Shown: positions 40,210 to 51,000, counted from the first letter of the stretch. The stretch: DNA of 64,000 nucleotides from Aedes albopictus (GCF_035046485.1 NC_085138.1:288296089-288360088); one strand, 5' to 3'. Notes: generated by a model from the sequence alone, not told the origin. Made by a program: numbers and translations.

Positions 40210-42300
40210 ATGGGAGAGAATGCTGCAACACCGAGAGCGAATGAGGCACGTTACAAACAGGTGCGGAACAGGCAGAACTCAGTCTTCCGGATGAAGAAGC
40301 GCCAGCAGGAAGAACGATATCGCGAAGCGATGGAAGAGCTGTATCGCGCTAAGGACATACGAAAGTTCTACGAGAAGCTGAACCGCTCGCGCAGAGGCTT
40401 CGTGCCACAAACTGACATGTGCCGAGATAATCACGGAAATATTCTCACGAGCGAGCGTGAGGTGGTCGAGAGGTGGCGGCAGCATTACGATGAACACCTC
40501 AATGGCGACGTTGCAAGTACCGAAGGTGGCGTGGTAACAGATCTAGGAGTATGTGCACAGGACGAAAGACTTCCGGCCTCTGACTTCCAAGAGATTGAGG
40601 AGGAGGTTGGCCGGTTGAAAAACAACAAAGCCGCTGGAGCAGATCAACTACCAAGCGAGCTTCTGGAATATGGTGGAGAAGCACTGGTGAGAGCACTACA
40701 CTGGCTACCAAGATTTGGGAGGATGAAGTATTACCGGAGGAATGGATGGAAGGTATCGTGTGTCCCATCTACAAAAAGGGCGACATGTTGGATTGCGGGA
40801 ACTACCGCGCGATCACACTACTGAGCGCTGCCTACAAGATACACTCTCAAATTTTATGCCGACGTCTATCACCGATTGCAAGAGAGTTCGTGGGACAATA
40901 TCAGGCTGGATTTATGGGTGAACGCGCTACAACGGACCAGATGTTCGTCATCCGCCAGGTGTTGCAGAAATGCCGCGAATACAACGTGCCCACACATCAC
41001 TTATTCATCGATTTCAAATCGGCGTATGATACAATCGATCGAGAACAGCTATGGCAGATTATGCACGAATACGGATTCCCGGATAAACTGAGCGGTTGGT
41101 ACGAGATGTCCCCACTCATTAGTTATATGGTAAATTCAAAAACGCTGCACAGTAGGCCTGGCCGCTTTAATGCTTGTGATGTATCTCTGATGCACTGCAA
41201 ACATTAATAATGACAAGAAAAATGATAGAAGTAGTCGATTCTATCATTTTCCAGGATTCTTTCAATGAATGGCTGTGTATGTGTAGACTAGACTAGACTA
41301 GACTAGAATACGGATTCCCTGATAAACTGATACGATTGATCAATGCGACGATGGATCGAGTGATGTGCGTAGTTCGAGTATCAGGGACACTCTCGAGTCC
41401 CTTCGAATCTCGCAGAGGGTTACGACAAGGTGATGGTCTTTCGTGCTTGCTGTTCAACATTGCGTTAGAGGGTGTAATAAGAAGAGCGGGGATAAACACA
41501 AGTGGGACGATTTTCACGAAGTCCGTTCAGCTGCTTGGTTTCGCCGATGATATTGATATTATTGCTCGTAAATTTGGGACGATGGCGGAAACGTACATCC
41601 GACTGAAGAGTGAAGCCAGGCGAATCGGATTAGTCATTAATGTATCGAAGACAAAGTACATGATGGCAAAGGGCTCCGAGGAGGAATCACCGCGCCCGCC
41701 GCCCCGAATTTATATCGACGGTGATGAAATTGAGGCGATTGAAGAATTCGTGTACTTGGGCTCACTGGTGACCGCCGACAACGACACCAGCAGAGAAATT
41801 CAGAGGCGCATTGTGGCAGGGAATCGTGCTTACTTTGGACTCCGCAGAACTCTACGATCGAATTAAGTTCGCCGTAACACGAAGTTAACTATCTACAAAA
41901 CAATTAGACCGGCAGTGCTCTATGGCCAGAAACATGGACTCTACGTGCAGAGGACCAACGCGCCCTTAGATTTTTTGAACGGAAAGTGTTGCGTACCATC
42001 TATAGCGAAGTGCAGATGAAAGGCGGAACTTGGAGAAGGCGAATGAACCACAAGCAGCATAAGTTGCTGTAAGAACGGTGGGCGGGTCACGTCATCAGGA
42101 TGTTGGATAGCAACCCGATAAAAATGGTTCTCGAGAGCCATCCGACCGGTAAAAGAAGACCTGGTGCGCAGCGAGCTAAGTGGGTCGATCAAGTGGAGGT
42201 CGATTTGCGGACCCTTCGCAGAGTGCGGAAATGAAGACGCATAGCCATCGACCGAGTAGAGTGGAGATTACTCCTACGTACTGCAGAGGATACCCATGCC
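40210..42300 (+). pseudogene. RTE-type reverse transcriptase, frameshifted and interrupted
   Basis: Segment 1 (40210-40705) encodes the pre-RT region and RT motif 1 (LKNNKAAGADQLPSELLEYG). Segment 2 (40746-41091) has YRAITLLSAAYKI and the first catalytic Asp in FIDFKSAYDTIDRE. It is cut by a SINE-like insert. Segment 3 (41306-41866) carries RRGLRQGDGLSCLLFNIALE and the catalytic GFADDID box (about 41540). Downstream, out of frame, are a YKTIIRPAVLYG piece and an RWAGHVIRMLDSNP piece (42075-42120). All core motifs are recognisable, but at least three lesions prevent a product. Confidence 0.8.
41092..41305 (+). mobile_element. 214-bp retroposed insert with (ACTAG)n tail
   Basis: It is flanked by a 25-bp direct repeat (41067-41091 and 41306-41330, one mismatch) that is single in the uninterrupted RT reading. 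It ends in about four and a half ACTAG units. A long target duplication and a simple-repeat tail indicate target-primed reverse transcription: a SINE or a 5'-truncated LINE end. No tRNA-like head is present. Confidence 0.8.
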
Positions 42301-42317
42301 TTAGTCTGACCGGTAAA

Positions 42318-42415
42318 TAAGTATGGACATTATCGTCAGAGTATTTGGAACGATGGCAGAGATGTACACTCGCCTGAAACGCGAAGCAACAAAGGTAAGA
42401 ATGATGAGATTGATG
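42318..42415 (+). pseudogene. Small RTE-type LINE fragment
   Basis: The + strand encodes DIIVRVFGTMAEMYTRLKRE, matching the region just after the FADD box of the neighbouring element (41555-41620). It lies directly downstream of that element and must come from another copy. Confidence 0.6.
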
Positions 42416-42419
42416 CGTC

Positions 42420-43018
42420 AGAAAGAAAGTACAATGGAATAGGTTCGACCCCGGGAGTATGGTTGCTCGGTTCCAGCCGGGGACTGGCCTTAGCCTTAAG
42501 CAGCTGGGTTTGAGAAAACCGTCGCTTTCGGGGTGGGCACTCAAGGCCGTCTTCAAACCTGGGTCCCAGGTCGTTGATAGTAGCAGTGGAGTTTAGGATG
42601 TTGTAGTCCTATAAAATAAGCGGGATCTCAAAATAACTTTGATTTAATTACTAGTTCGGTTCCGGGCGGTGAAGGGCTAAGCGGTAGGGCAGTGCAGTGG
42701 TTTGTAACCACCCCAAACTCCTGGATTCGTAGATGCGGACGCCCCCAGGAACGTCTGGCGAGCTACGAGGGATGACACCTAGGTTTTCAATCAGAACGTT
42801 TCACACAGTTCAAGGAGCGAGGACTTGACCGGATGGGGTGTAACGACGAAACTGCTTCGGACGTCCCGGGTTGGGACTCAGGAATGCTTGATGACGTCTG
42901 TAGACGGACGAGGTTTGTCGCAACCTTCAAGAACAGGACGGTACTGCCAGTGAGATATAGCGGCAGTCAGCGGTATTGGTTACCCGCAGTTTTCAACAAT
43001 CAACACTTTTTTCGTTCG
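42420..43018. other. Unassigned spacer, moderately GC-rich
   Basis: No domain or repeat was recognised. A tRNA-like B-box word (GGTTCGACCCCGGG) occurs at 42441 without a convincing A-box. Confidence 0.35.
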
Positions 43019-43245
43019 TACACACAAAATTCAGATTGACGGGATATCAGTATTTTTCCATTCTTTTGCTTAGATTTTCACCGCCGAGTAATCAGAAAAC
43101 GACAATTTTGCTGAGATTTTAGCAAATGTCTACAGTTTATTGATGAGATTCGGCAAACGTTTCGCTGGAATATCAGCTAATAGTTTTACTGAGCTCACGG
43201 TTTTGTGCGTTTTTGCCGAGCCCGCAAATCTGTTTTGAGTGTGTA
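43019..43245. mobile_element. MITE with ACACAC/GTGTGT ends (relative of 37755-37996)
   Basis: The left end TACACACAAAATTCAG and right end CTGTTTTGAGTGTGTA are inverted repeats. Internal words (TTGCTGAGATTTTAGC, GATTCGGCAAACG, TTTGCCGAGC) match the family at 37755. Its right terminal TGTA is the target of the 77-bp palindrome that follows. Confidence 0.6.
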
Positions 43246-43322
43246 CTGCCGTTCTACGCCCGATTGTCCCATGTTATATGGGATTCCCATATAACATGGG
43301 ACAATCGGGCGTAGAACGGCAG
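43246..43322. mobile_element. 77-bp perfect palindrome with 4-bp target duplication
   Basis: Two 38-bp arms are exactly complementary around one central T (43284). It begins CTGCCGTTCTACGCCCGATT and ends with the exact complement. TGTA is duplicated on both sides (43242-43245 and 43323-43326); a TA-only duplication would also fit. It has no coding capacity and no family that I recognise. Confidence 0.85.
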
Positions 43323-43403
43323 TGTAGGTGGTGGAATAACATCGCTATCGGTGAATCCCAAGAAGATGTCCCGGATCGTTATTCTGGAGCGCTTGAACAT
43401 AAA

Positions 43404-43480
43404 CTTCTCGGTACGCTACGGTTCGATCCCAGGTTCTCGGCGTGATAGTCAAGTGTTCTAACCACCACACCAGGTCCGCT
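43404..43480 (-). mobile_element. tRNA-like sequence (SINE head or tRNA relic)
   Basis: The - strand has an A-box-like TGTGGTGGTTAGAACACTTG and a B-box-like CTGGGATCGAACC at tRNA spacing. The acceptor stem does not pair convincingly, so it is read as a SINE head or tRNA pseudogene rather than a working tRNA. Confidence 0.45.
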
Positions 43481-43783
43481 CCACACGACAAGATTCATCT
43501 AGCACAAGCCCGTGCAAAAGAAGGGGGGTTGGTATTTAAACCGCCCCCATTACCAACGCTTCAAACACTAGGCGCCCCTCCACGTTTTGCCGAAATTGGG
43601 GAAAACCCCTCCCTTGGCTCCACTTCTGTGCACGGGCGTGATCTATCAAGTAATGTCACGGTAGACATGAACACCTTTAAAGTTTCGAACGATTTCGTCT
43701 ACATACGGAAAAACTAGTAATTAATTAGAAGGCACAGAATGTTGCTAATTTACAAATTTGAAAATAAATATGTGAAAAAAAAA

Positions 43784-43852
43784 CTCTGGTGGGATTCAAC
43801 CCTACGACTCCGCATTCGCCAGACCGGTGCTTTAACCATCTAAGCCCCAGAA
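43784..43852 (-). mobile_element. tRNA-like sequence followed by a T-run
   Basis: The - strand reads CTGGGGCTTAGATGGTTAAA (A-box region), then B-box GGGTTGAATCCCACC, and ends CAGAG followed by nine T, a Pol III terminator. The partial acceptor pairing (TCTGG with CCAGA) is imperfect. It is probably a SINE head or tRNA pseudogene; a divergent tRNA gene cannot be fully excluded. Confidence 0.45.
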
Positions 43853-44094
43853 TAGGTCATGATACTGCGGAATAAAAAGCCAAACTGAACCCGATCCCAC
43901 ACCATGAACATTCCTTTTTTTACAAACCATATTTCTTTCTGCTTAGATGCCAATCCACAACACACCCAACACCTATAAATAATTCGCTCTCACTTGTTAT
44001 AATGGGCACAAATGCGGATGTGTTGTGCATTTGTCCTATTGTGTTGTAAAACCAGAGAAAAAAGACAATATCCACTGTTTGCTGTTGGAAATCG

Positions 44095-44150
44095 ACTGTA
44101 AGGTTGACTTTATTGGTCTAGCCGTTAACCAATAGAGTCTACCTTACAGT
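44095..44150. repeat. 56-bp foldback
   Basis: ACTGTAAGGTTGACTTTATT on the left pairs with AATAGAGTCTACCTTACAGT on the right, with two mismatches and a short loop around 44118-44127. It adjoins the element starting at 44153. Confidence 0.65.
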
Positions 44151-44152
44151 TG

Positions 44153-45062
44153 GTGGGGTAAAGTGGACAACCTAAGCATTTTAGTCGTTTCTCGCGGAAA
44201 TGCGGCAAAATCCATCTGCTTTTCCGAGTAACATGGAAAGTAATGATATACTCTAGAAATCTTGTAAGGGGTTACATTTAAAAAATATTGTTTCTTTGAT
44301 TATTTTCTTCACCAAATCGTGCATCAAAATAGCATGAAAAAAAAATTGGTGGGGGTAAAATGGACAATCGATGGGGTAAAATGAACAAGTCGTTAAAAGT
44401 TATATAACATCATATTGTTTCTATGTTTTTAAATACAAACTATCAAATTTCATACGATACCTTTATTTTGTTGTTTTCAAACTTTTGATACAATCTTTGA
44501 AACACACTTAAATAATTAATGTAAAAATAGTGTAAAAACAAGCACTGTTTTGGATGAAAATTATATTTTGTTGATATAAAATATTTGTTTATAGCTTTTT
44601 ACTTCATCTATCTCACGATAGATATGACAGCTGATGATTCTGAAGTTTGCAAAAAAAAATATAAAGTTTTGGTGAAAATTGAACCGATTGTCCATTTTAC
44701 CCCCACGGTCTGATTTTGTTAAAATTATTTCCAAAACTTTTTTTTTTTCAAAACCTAAATTTTTTTTTCGGTCAAATATAGTCTTCTACGTGGGCTTTAT
44801 TGGTTTAGGGTGTAAAAGTTGTAATAATTTGAAAATAACTTACGAGAAATCCTTAGCAATTATAAGCAGATTTTACATCATTTCCGATTTTTCAAGTGGT
44901 TTTTGAAGTTTTCGCCATCTTGAGAAGGTTTATTCGATTTTAATGTTCAAGATCAACAAAAGTATAATGATTCATGCTCAGGCATAAGCTTCAATCGTTG
45001 AAACATTTTGAAAAATAATAAAAGCCATGAAACTGTACCCTTTCCATTTTACTCCCACCGCC
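44153..45062. mobile_element. Nested TIR elements with GGTGGGGTAAAATGGACAA ends
   Basis: The motif GTGGGGTAAARTGGACAA occurs twice forward (44153, 44348) and twice reversed (44688-44707, 45040-45062). The inner pair is the better match, giving an element of about 44348-44708 with 22-bp inverted ends. The outer pair defines a larger, more diverged element. AT-rich and non-coding. The target duplication is not clear. Confidence 0.5.
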
Positions 45063-45076
45063 CCTACGCAGCCTCA

Positions 45077-45340
45077 GGCTTAAAAAAAACGAGTTTTAAC
45101 ATTCACCCGACCTGATTTCAACACGGGGATAGTGTCTTCCTCAGGGGGAAAATAATTATTAACGTATTTGGTCAAATGTGTTGTCTAACTTTAACTGTCT
45201 CGTTTTCTGTCGTTTTTGGTACATGACTTCAGAATCACTTAAATAGTTCAACGGTTTTTTTTTGAAAAAAAAAACCCTGAGAAAGACACTATCCCCGTGT
45301 CGGAACGTTGGGTGAATAATAGAGGACGATTTTAAAGCCT
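45077..45340. mobile_element. 264-bp MITE with long imperfect TIRs
   Basis: About 65 bp at each end are inverted repeats: AGGCTTAAAA..., ATTCACCCGACC and CACGGGGATAGTGTCTT on the left. The complements CACTATCCCCGTG, TTGGGTGAAT and TTTTAAAGCCT are on the right. No coding sequence. The target duplication was not resolved. Confidence 0.7.
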
Positions 45341-46746
45341 AAGTCGTTGACCAATAGTGACAACTTCAACATTATAAACTGAATTCAGTATCAACAACTT
45401 TGTACGTTCCTATGTTCCACAGGATTGTCAACTTCTACCACAATTGAGCATCAAAAACCAATCGAAATTTGCATTGAATTTCCACTACCTTCGGATTTTC
45501 CCATCAGCTGTCTGCATTACACAAACAGAACATGTCAATAGAAAAAGGTAGAAAGACGTGGAACTAGGTTGAATTTTGATAAACGACAAAACGTTTCCAC
45601 TTGCTGTGTGGTCCATATGTAACCTAAGAAAAAGCGCTGCTCCAATCCACGATATGATACGTGCTTGACGGAAAGACTCGACGTCATTCGCTGTTTTGTT
45701 GCTGTGTTTGTCGACGGTTTCGATTTTCATACACCCCATTTCCAGATGTCATTTCATTCGATTTTTTCCCGCGCACATTCGGAAACGAGCGTGAGGTGGC
45801 GTTTCCACAAGACTACAACTGCCGCAGCGACGACGAGACGTCGTCGAAACACACGTTCTGGTTCCCTCCGACTGGCGACCGGGTTCGCGTCTATTTCCAT
45901 AAAATTGACTCGAGCTGGAATAATGATAATGTTAATAAAATTAATGAAATGTAATTTTTATGAATTAGAATAATATTCTTATTTATAAAAGTCATCTTAG
46001 ACTATGATCATCATTTATAACAAGCGATATTTGAAGACGTCGTTACGGGCTTGACTGGGGACTGTCCGCCTGTTGTTGATCGTGGATCTTGTTCAGTTTC
46101 AGACAGGCTTTGGAGAGGCAGCTTGCATCCGGGGGGAAGCAGATATGAGCTCGTTTCGCCCTGGGAGAGCTCCGATGCATACGACGAACTGCAGCAAAAG
46201 ATATTCACTGTAAGACATGGATCGTTCGGTCTTATTGAGAGTTTGTATAAAGAAACATTCTTCCTCCTGATCGTGTGGGGGGCAGGTGCGAGAAAAAGAA
46301 CGACACTATTTAGAAAAGGATTATATATCATTAGATGACTAATTGGTGTCGCGGTGGTTACAAAGCTCGAACAGCGAGATATATGGCAGGGGGAACTAAT
46401 CTTTTTCATAATATGACATGGCTCGTGGAGCTTTGATATAAGGAGTTGTATCTATACGTTTTGCTGATCGGCTTTGAGTTGATTTTTATCAAATATATTT
46501 TAGGAAAAGATCCATCATCATGGAAAACGAAAACAAAATCAATAGCCTAAAAATTACATGCAGACACTGCACTCGTGGGTATCAATGACAAAACAAAAGG
46601 TAAATCGTGAATGCCGAGATGCTCAAAGCTGACCCCGTAGCCGTAGTATTCGTTTAACTACTGCATCAATTATTCTGCAACATATGAAAAACCGCGCCAT
46701 TTCCGGCCGACTGGATGCGAAGCTTTATAATAAAGATACCGTCGTT
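45341..46746. other. Unassigned spacer, no gene recognised
   Basis: The open frames on both strands (45661-45973 +, 46011-46409 -, 46051-46338 +) overlap and contain no recognisable domain. Part may be host sequence. Confidence 0.35.
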
Positions 46747-46940
46747 GAGGGTGAGAATGGGTCAAAAAAGGATACTCAAAGATTGTTTGTTAAATAACAA
46801 ATGCAATTGAAGTCAGAATAACTTTTGATTTGGTATGTATACTCTTCTATATGGTAATGATAGTTTAGCAAGAAAGTATCACATTATATGAATTGTCTAC
46901 TAAACTACAAAAGAATGAAAATTGACCCAATCTCACCCCT
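46747..46940. mobile_element. 194-bp MITE with GAGGGTGAGAATGGGTCAA ends
   Basis: The left GGGTGAGAATGGGTCAA pairs with the right TTGACCCAATCTCACCC. The same word appears again directly outside (46947, GTGAGAATGGATCAA), suggesting two adjacent or truncated copies. Non-coding. Confidence 0.65.
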
Positions 46941-47017
46941 TAGAGGGGGTGAGAATGGATCAAAGTATTCAAATTGTATGCGATATCAGGTATCAGAAGG
47001 CCGGCTCCAGAGGCACG

Positions 47018-48490
47018 TTATCCTCCATATGGGGTGCCATCGCCCAAATAATTGCCTATTTCATCATCTACCTGAGGGAAAAGGAAGGAAATAAGGATAA
47101 GGATGGGGATAACGACAGGTACGGAAATAGGAAAAGTACCCTGGAAGAGGATACTAGCGCATAAGCGTACCACAATGGGTTCAAACAGCGCCCTGAAAAG
47201 GGCACTGTAATAACGCATAAAGCGAAAGAGAGCCCATAGCTCTTTACCGCAGCGGGTTAAGAACAACAAAACGTCCTGAAGATTCAGGTTTCTGAAGTCA
47301 GTTTCACTTAATAAGCGTTTACCGAATACTCGGAAACGCAGTTGTGCAAAAACTGGACAGTTACATATCAAATGATACGAAGTTCCATAATCGGATTCAC
47401 AGCTATCACATGCAAATGAATCAGCTGGCTGAGTATTCGCCATGTGATAGCTGAGGCGGCAGTGGTCAGTCAACGCTTTGACCAGGATGCTGCAATTCTG
47501 CTTTGACAGATTTGTAATATACTTCGCCACCCTTGGAGATGGCTCAGTACAATACAATTTGGTTTGACGACATGACTCCAAACTATCCCAGTATTGTCTG
47601 TGTTGAGTGGCTGCTCAGGTGTAAATCTGAAGCTTTACCCAACACTTCGATATCGGAATAGCTGGCTCAGGGCCAATGAAGTCAAGTGATGCTCCAGTGC
47701 GAGCTAACTCATCAGCCAATTCATTTCCAGCGATGGAAGAATGGTCAGGTACCCATACAAGGTGAACAGCGTTTGCTGAATTCAGCTCCTCGATTTGAGT
47801 TAGACAAGCGATAACTATCTTCGACCTAGAGGTGGCCAAAGCAAGTGCTTTAACCTTCGAGCGATCGCGCTGTTGTATTTTGTACAATACGTTAAACAAA
47901 TATCGCTTTTTGTACTCAACATTAGCGTGGCGCTGACGCAGGTAGTCAGCCGCGCGAGTTACGGAAGGTTAACAGCAGCCTGGCTATCTAAACAGAAGTA
48001 TATTACTTTGCCCATTACGTGCTGCTGAAGTGTCGATTGCACTTCGCACATAAGAGCAAAGATTTCGGCCAGAAAAACGGTGCAGTGTCTAGCAAGTGAG
48101 TAAGACTGGTGTAGCCTTAGCTCACGAGAGTGGACACCAGCACCTGCTCGACCTTCGAGAAGAGAGCAATCAGTGTAATATACGATGCCGTCTGAAATAC
48201 TTCTCTCCAGATAACCAGATGTCTTCCCGAGAAGGGAATTTCGTGGAAAGTGTCGTATATGGAAAATTACAAGCAATTGTAAGATCACTTGGAGCAAGGA
48301 CAATTTTGTCCCAATTCACCAAAAGTGGAAACAACGAGGTGTGTGTTGATGTGCGGTTCACAGGAGCTTCCTCTAGTAGACCGAGTACCCGTAGACGGTA
48401 AGTGCAAGAAAGTGCTTCTTGTTTGAGATGAATGTTTAGTGTGGCAACGTCAAAGAGAACTTCTAGCGCTGCCGTGGGTTGAGTTGCCTC
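47018..48490 (-). pseudogene. LINE RNase H and C-terminal Cys/His region
   Basis: The RT-RNase H connector (TAALEVLFDVATLNIHLKQE) comes first. RNase H blocks follow: YYTDCSLLEGRAGAG (Asp), CTVFLAEIFALMCEV (Glu), IYFCLDSQAAV (Asp) and HSSIAGNELADELAR. The Cys/His tail is CDSCESDYGTSYHLICNCPV. These lie in three frames (48303-47959, 47899-47615, 47581-47018), so at least two shifts are present. Confidence 0.8.
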
Positions 48491-48492
48491 CT

Positions 48493-49557
48493 CAATAGCG
48501 TATCTGCTACGAGATTCCACAAAAGCGGTGGCAAGACTCCCCCTTGGGGGCATCCACAAACACTTAATTTCCTAATCACTGCTAGACGCAATGTCGAGAA
48601 GGCATATCGGTTTTTGAGCATCTGATGAATCCAATTGGAAATCATTGGAGACAAACCATGACTCAGTCGGGGCCCGTGGCGCAGTGGTCCACACGTTCGC
48701 TTCATAAGCGGATGGTCATGGGTTCAAACCCAGCCCCGGCACTTGCAATTTTTCGTCAGTTGCTCTTCCCCCCGAGAGCAGCTGGCACCTGACCCTCTTC
48801 GGAGCATATAGCTCTAACGGACCCGGAATTTGGATATCGGCGAACCGCAACTCATAATGGATCCCCACTCGGACTGGAAAAGGAACAGCAGCCGCACATC
48901 AGCATCATCGGGCTCATCATTCTACCATGGACAGGGTAGAGTGAAAGAAGCACAAAGGCAACCAGTTCAATAAAGTAGAATATAATAGTTTACATTTAGG
49001 CGCTGTACAAAGTGGAAGTGCAGCGTCCAATTGGAATCGCTCACGTAGTACCCTAGTGGACAAAAGAGCTGTAAATTAGGTTAAGTGATCAAGAATAAAA
49101 AAAACCATGACTCCGTGCGGCTTCCAATATGGCATCGGAAGGCACGTTCTCAAAGGCACCCTTGATATCTAAGAAAACACCCAAACAAGATTGCTTTTTA
49201 GCGAATGCTTTCTCGATATCGTAAACAACCTTGTGTAAAAGAGTCACAGTGGACTTACCAGATTGGTAGGCATAATGGCTCGCATGAAGAGGCACGTTGG
49301 CCAAATGAACATCGCGGATGGGATGATCTACAATACGTTCTAAGCATTTCAGATGAAAAGAGGTCAAACTGATAGGCCTGAAACTCTGCTTCTTCATACG
49401 ACGCACGACCCACTTTCGGAATATACCCTGTAGCAAAAATGCAAACAAGTATTTTTTTTTTCAAAACAAGTTTGAAATAATCAAATCCCTTCTGAAGCAA
49501 AATAGGGTAAATCCCATCTGCCCCAGGAGATTTGAAAGGAGCAAAGCTATTAAGCAC
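48493..49557 (-). pseudogene. LINE reverse transcriptase with internal deletion
   Basis: The RT starts with FKSPGADGIYPILLQKG (49557 down). FRPISLTSFHLKCLERIVD and the first catalytic Asp in GVFLDIKGAFENVP (about 49155) follow in another frame. After a SINE insertion (48665-49102) it continues with KLSVCGCPQGGVLPPLLWNL and stops being RT at about 48493. There the sequence jumps to the region just before RNase H, so the second catalytic Asp pair of the RT is absent. It cannot be active. Confidence 0.8.
48665..49102 (+). mobile_element. tRNA-derived SINE, 438 bp, with target duplication
   Basis: The head GGCCCGTGGCGCAGTGG (A-box) and GGGTTCAAACCCAG (B-box) resembles a tRNA with CAT at the anticodon place (CGCTTCATAAGCG). 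A 360-bp body shared with 10222-10661 follows, then an A-run. AACCATGACTC is duplicated at 48654-48664 and 49103-49113 (partly merged with the A-tail). It was inserted into the older LINE. Feilai-like by memory. Confidence 0.88.
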
Positions 49558-49618
49558 CCACTCAATCGATTCTATAGTTACAATACTCCGAGCCTAAGCC
49601 AGGGCATCATAACTACAA

Positions 49619-49785
49619 CCCAAGCAACACACATGTTATATAAAAGCTACGACAGCGCAAGTTTTGGTTGTATACAAGTTTATTTTACGTTATTTCAACA
49701 CAATGTTAGAATAACGTAAAATAAACTTCTATACAACCAAAACTTGCGCTGTGGTAACTCTATTATAACATGTGTGTTGCTTGGG
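49619..49785. mobile_element. 167-bp palindromic MITE (copy A)
   Basis: The ends are CCCAAGCAACACACATGTTA and the complement, and the arms are nearly complementary throughout (GACAGCGCAAGTTTTGGTTG). The flanking dinucleotide is AA on both sides. Another copy of the same length is at 55166-55332. Inserted in the LINE between the endonuclease and RT. Confidence 0.85.
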
Positions 49786-49959
49786 AAGACAAGACATCAG
49801 GTTCATCCGAAGATGTAATATCCACACATCCGGGGAAGTGTGCTGAATAAGCATTCCAGAACTTCCTCATCAGAGAAAGTGAGATCGCCATTTGGCAAAC
49901 GAAGTTCGTTCACTCGGAAATCCTTAGATTTTGCAAGCATTTTGTTTAACCGACTGACT

Positions 49960-50929
49960 TCACTCAAACTGGAAACATGCATATGTACAAAGGTTTTTCC
50001 AGCCGTATCGTTCAGCAGACCAGAGAGCTTTCCTGTAGGCCTTGCGAGCCGACCTGAAAGCCTCCGAACCAGCCGAACGTCGTCTGTTCCAACTCTTTCT
50101 ACATTGTTTCCTGAGTTTCGCCAGATCAGAATTCCACCCAGGGGTTCCTCTTGTGATCTTCACAGACCGTAGAGGGCATGCTTCTTCAAAAGCTTCCATG
50201 ATGAAGGTCGTTGTAGTATCAACGGCATCATCTAAATCCCTTGGAGTATCAATGGATTATGAGTATTCATGAAATTTGGCCGCAACCAAATCAGTAAAAA
50301 GATCCCAGTTTGTTGACCGGGGATTCCTGAAACGCAATGTTTGCGAAGTAACATTTAAATGTTCAAAAAAGATGTAGCGATGGTCAGATAAAGATTCTTC
50401 ACCTGACACATGCCAATTGGTCAGCTCGTGACTAGTTTTACTAGAGCAAAGCGTTACGTCTAACACTTCCTCTCTACCAGATACCATGAAGGTTGGGCGG
50501 CTGCCTATGCTAAATTATGCAAGATCTGTACTATTTAAGTACTCCATCAAACTGGAGCCTCTCAAGTTAATGTCTGAGATGATATGGTGAGCATTGGCAT
50601 CACTGCCAACAGTTAGCGGAAGGCCTTCTGAAGTACAGTATGCGATGACGTATTTGAAAGCATCCTTAGGGGATGGTTCGTCATGCGGTTAGTAAACCGA
50701 ACAATAGACGTATTTTTTGTTGTGGTTTCCCACAGATACATCGATTGTGATAGTGTGGTAGTTCAGAGATGACTGTAGCAACCATTTCGTTGTTGACAAG
50801 CATACAGACTCGAGGCATGACACGCGAGTTTGCCATTTCATGTTTACTGAAAGTAGCAAACACCAGGTTTACAAGGTTTCCTAGATAGAAATTCCCCTTC
50901 TTGGACCAAGGCCACTTGGGCTGTACCAT
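49960..50929 (-). pseudogene. LINE endonuclease and linker, broken
   Basis: This is an apurinic-type endonuclease of a LINE. Fragments include RVCMLVNNEMVATVI (50820 down), the GSDANAHH-type stretch near 50605 in another frame, and the C-terminal SDHRYI motif in 50257-50487. A linker rich in Arg/Lys follows (GWNSDLAKLRKQCRKSWNRR, 49960-50199). Frameshifts separate the blocks. Confidence 0.65.
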
Positions 50930-51000
50930 TTTGCATAAGTCTGCAAAGATTGATTGTTGCAGTTCTTTTATGCTGAAGATTGGTCTGAGCTATCCTAACC

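Larger units (their letters stand above)
39700..42310 (+). mobile_element. 5'-truncated RTE-type LINE (JAM1-like)
   Basis: A + strand non-LTR retrotransposon begins with a degraded linker (VAQDYVQQLAVTLPTQEQ, about 40000-40060), passes through the reverse transcriptase, and ends near 42310 after a basic C-terminal region. No RNase H is present, as expected for RTE. The endonuclease is missing. It is interrupted by a 214-bp retroposed insert (41092-41305) and several frameshifts. The RTE/JAM1 label is from motif memory. Confidence 0.75.
46990..51000 (-). mobile_element. Decayed RNase H-bearing LINE (LOA/Loner-like)
   Basis: Read on the - strand: endonuclease remnant (about 50930-50257), linker (50199-49960), reverse transcriptase N-terminal and palm parts (49557-48493), RNase H (48303-47615) and a Cys/His C-terminus (47581-47018). 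It is interrupted by a 167-bp palindromic MITE and a tRNA-derived SINE. The catalytic part of the RT is deleted. RNase H together with RT indicates an I/LOA/R1-type superclade; LOA-like is a guess from motif style. Confidence 0.75.
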
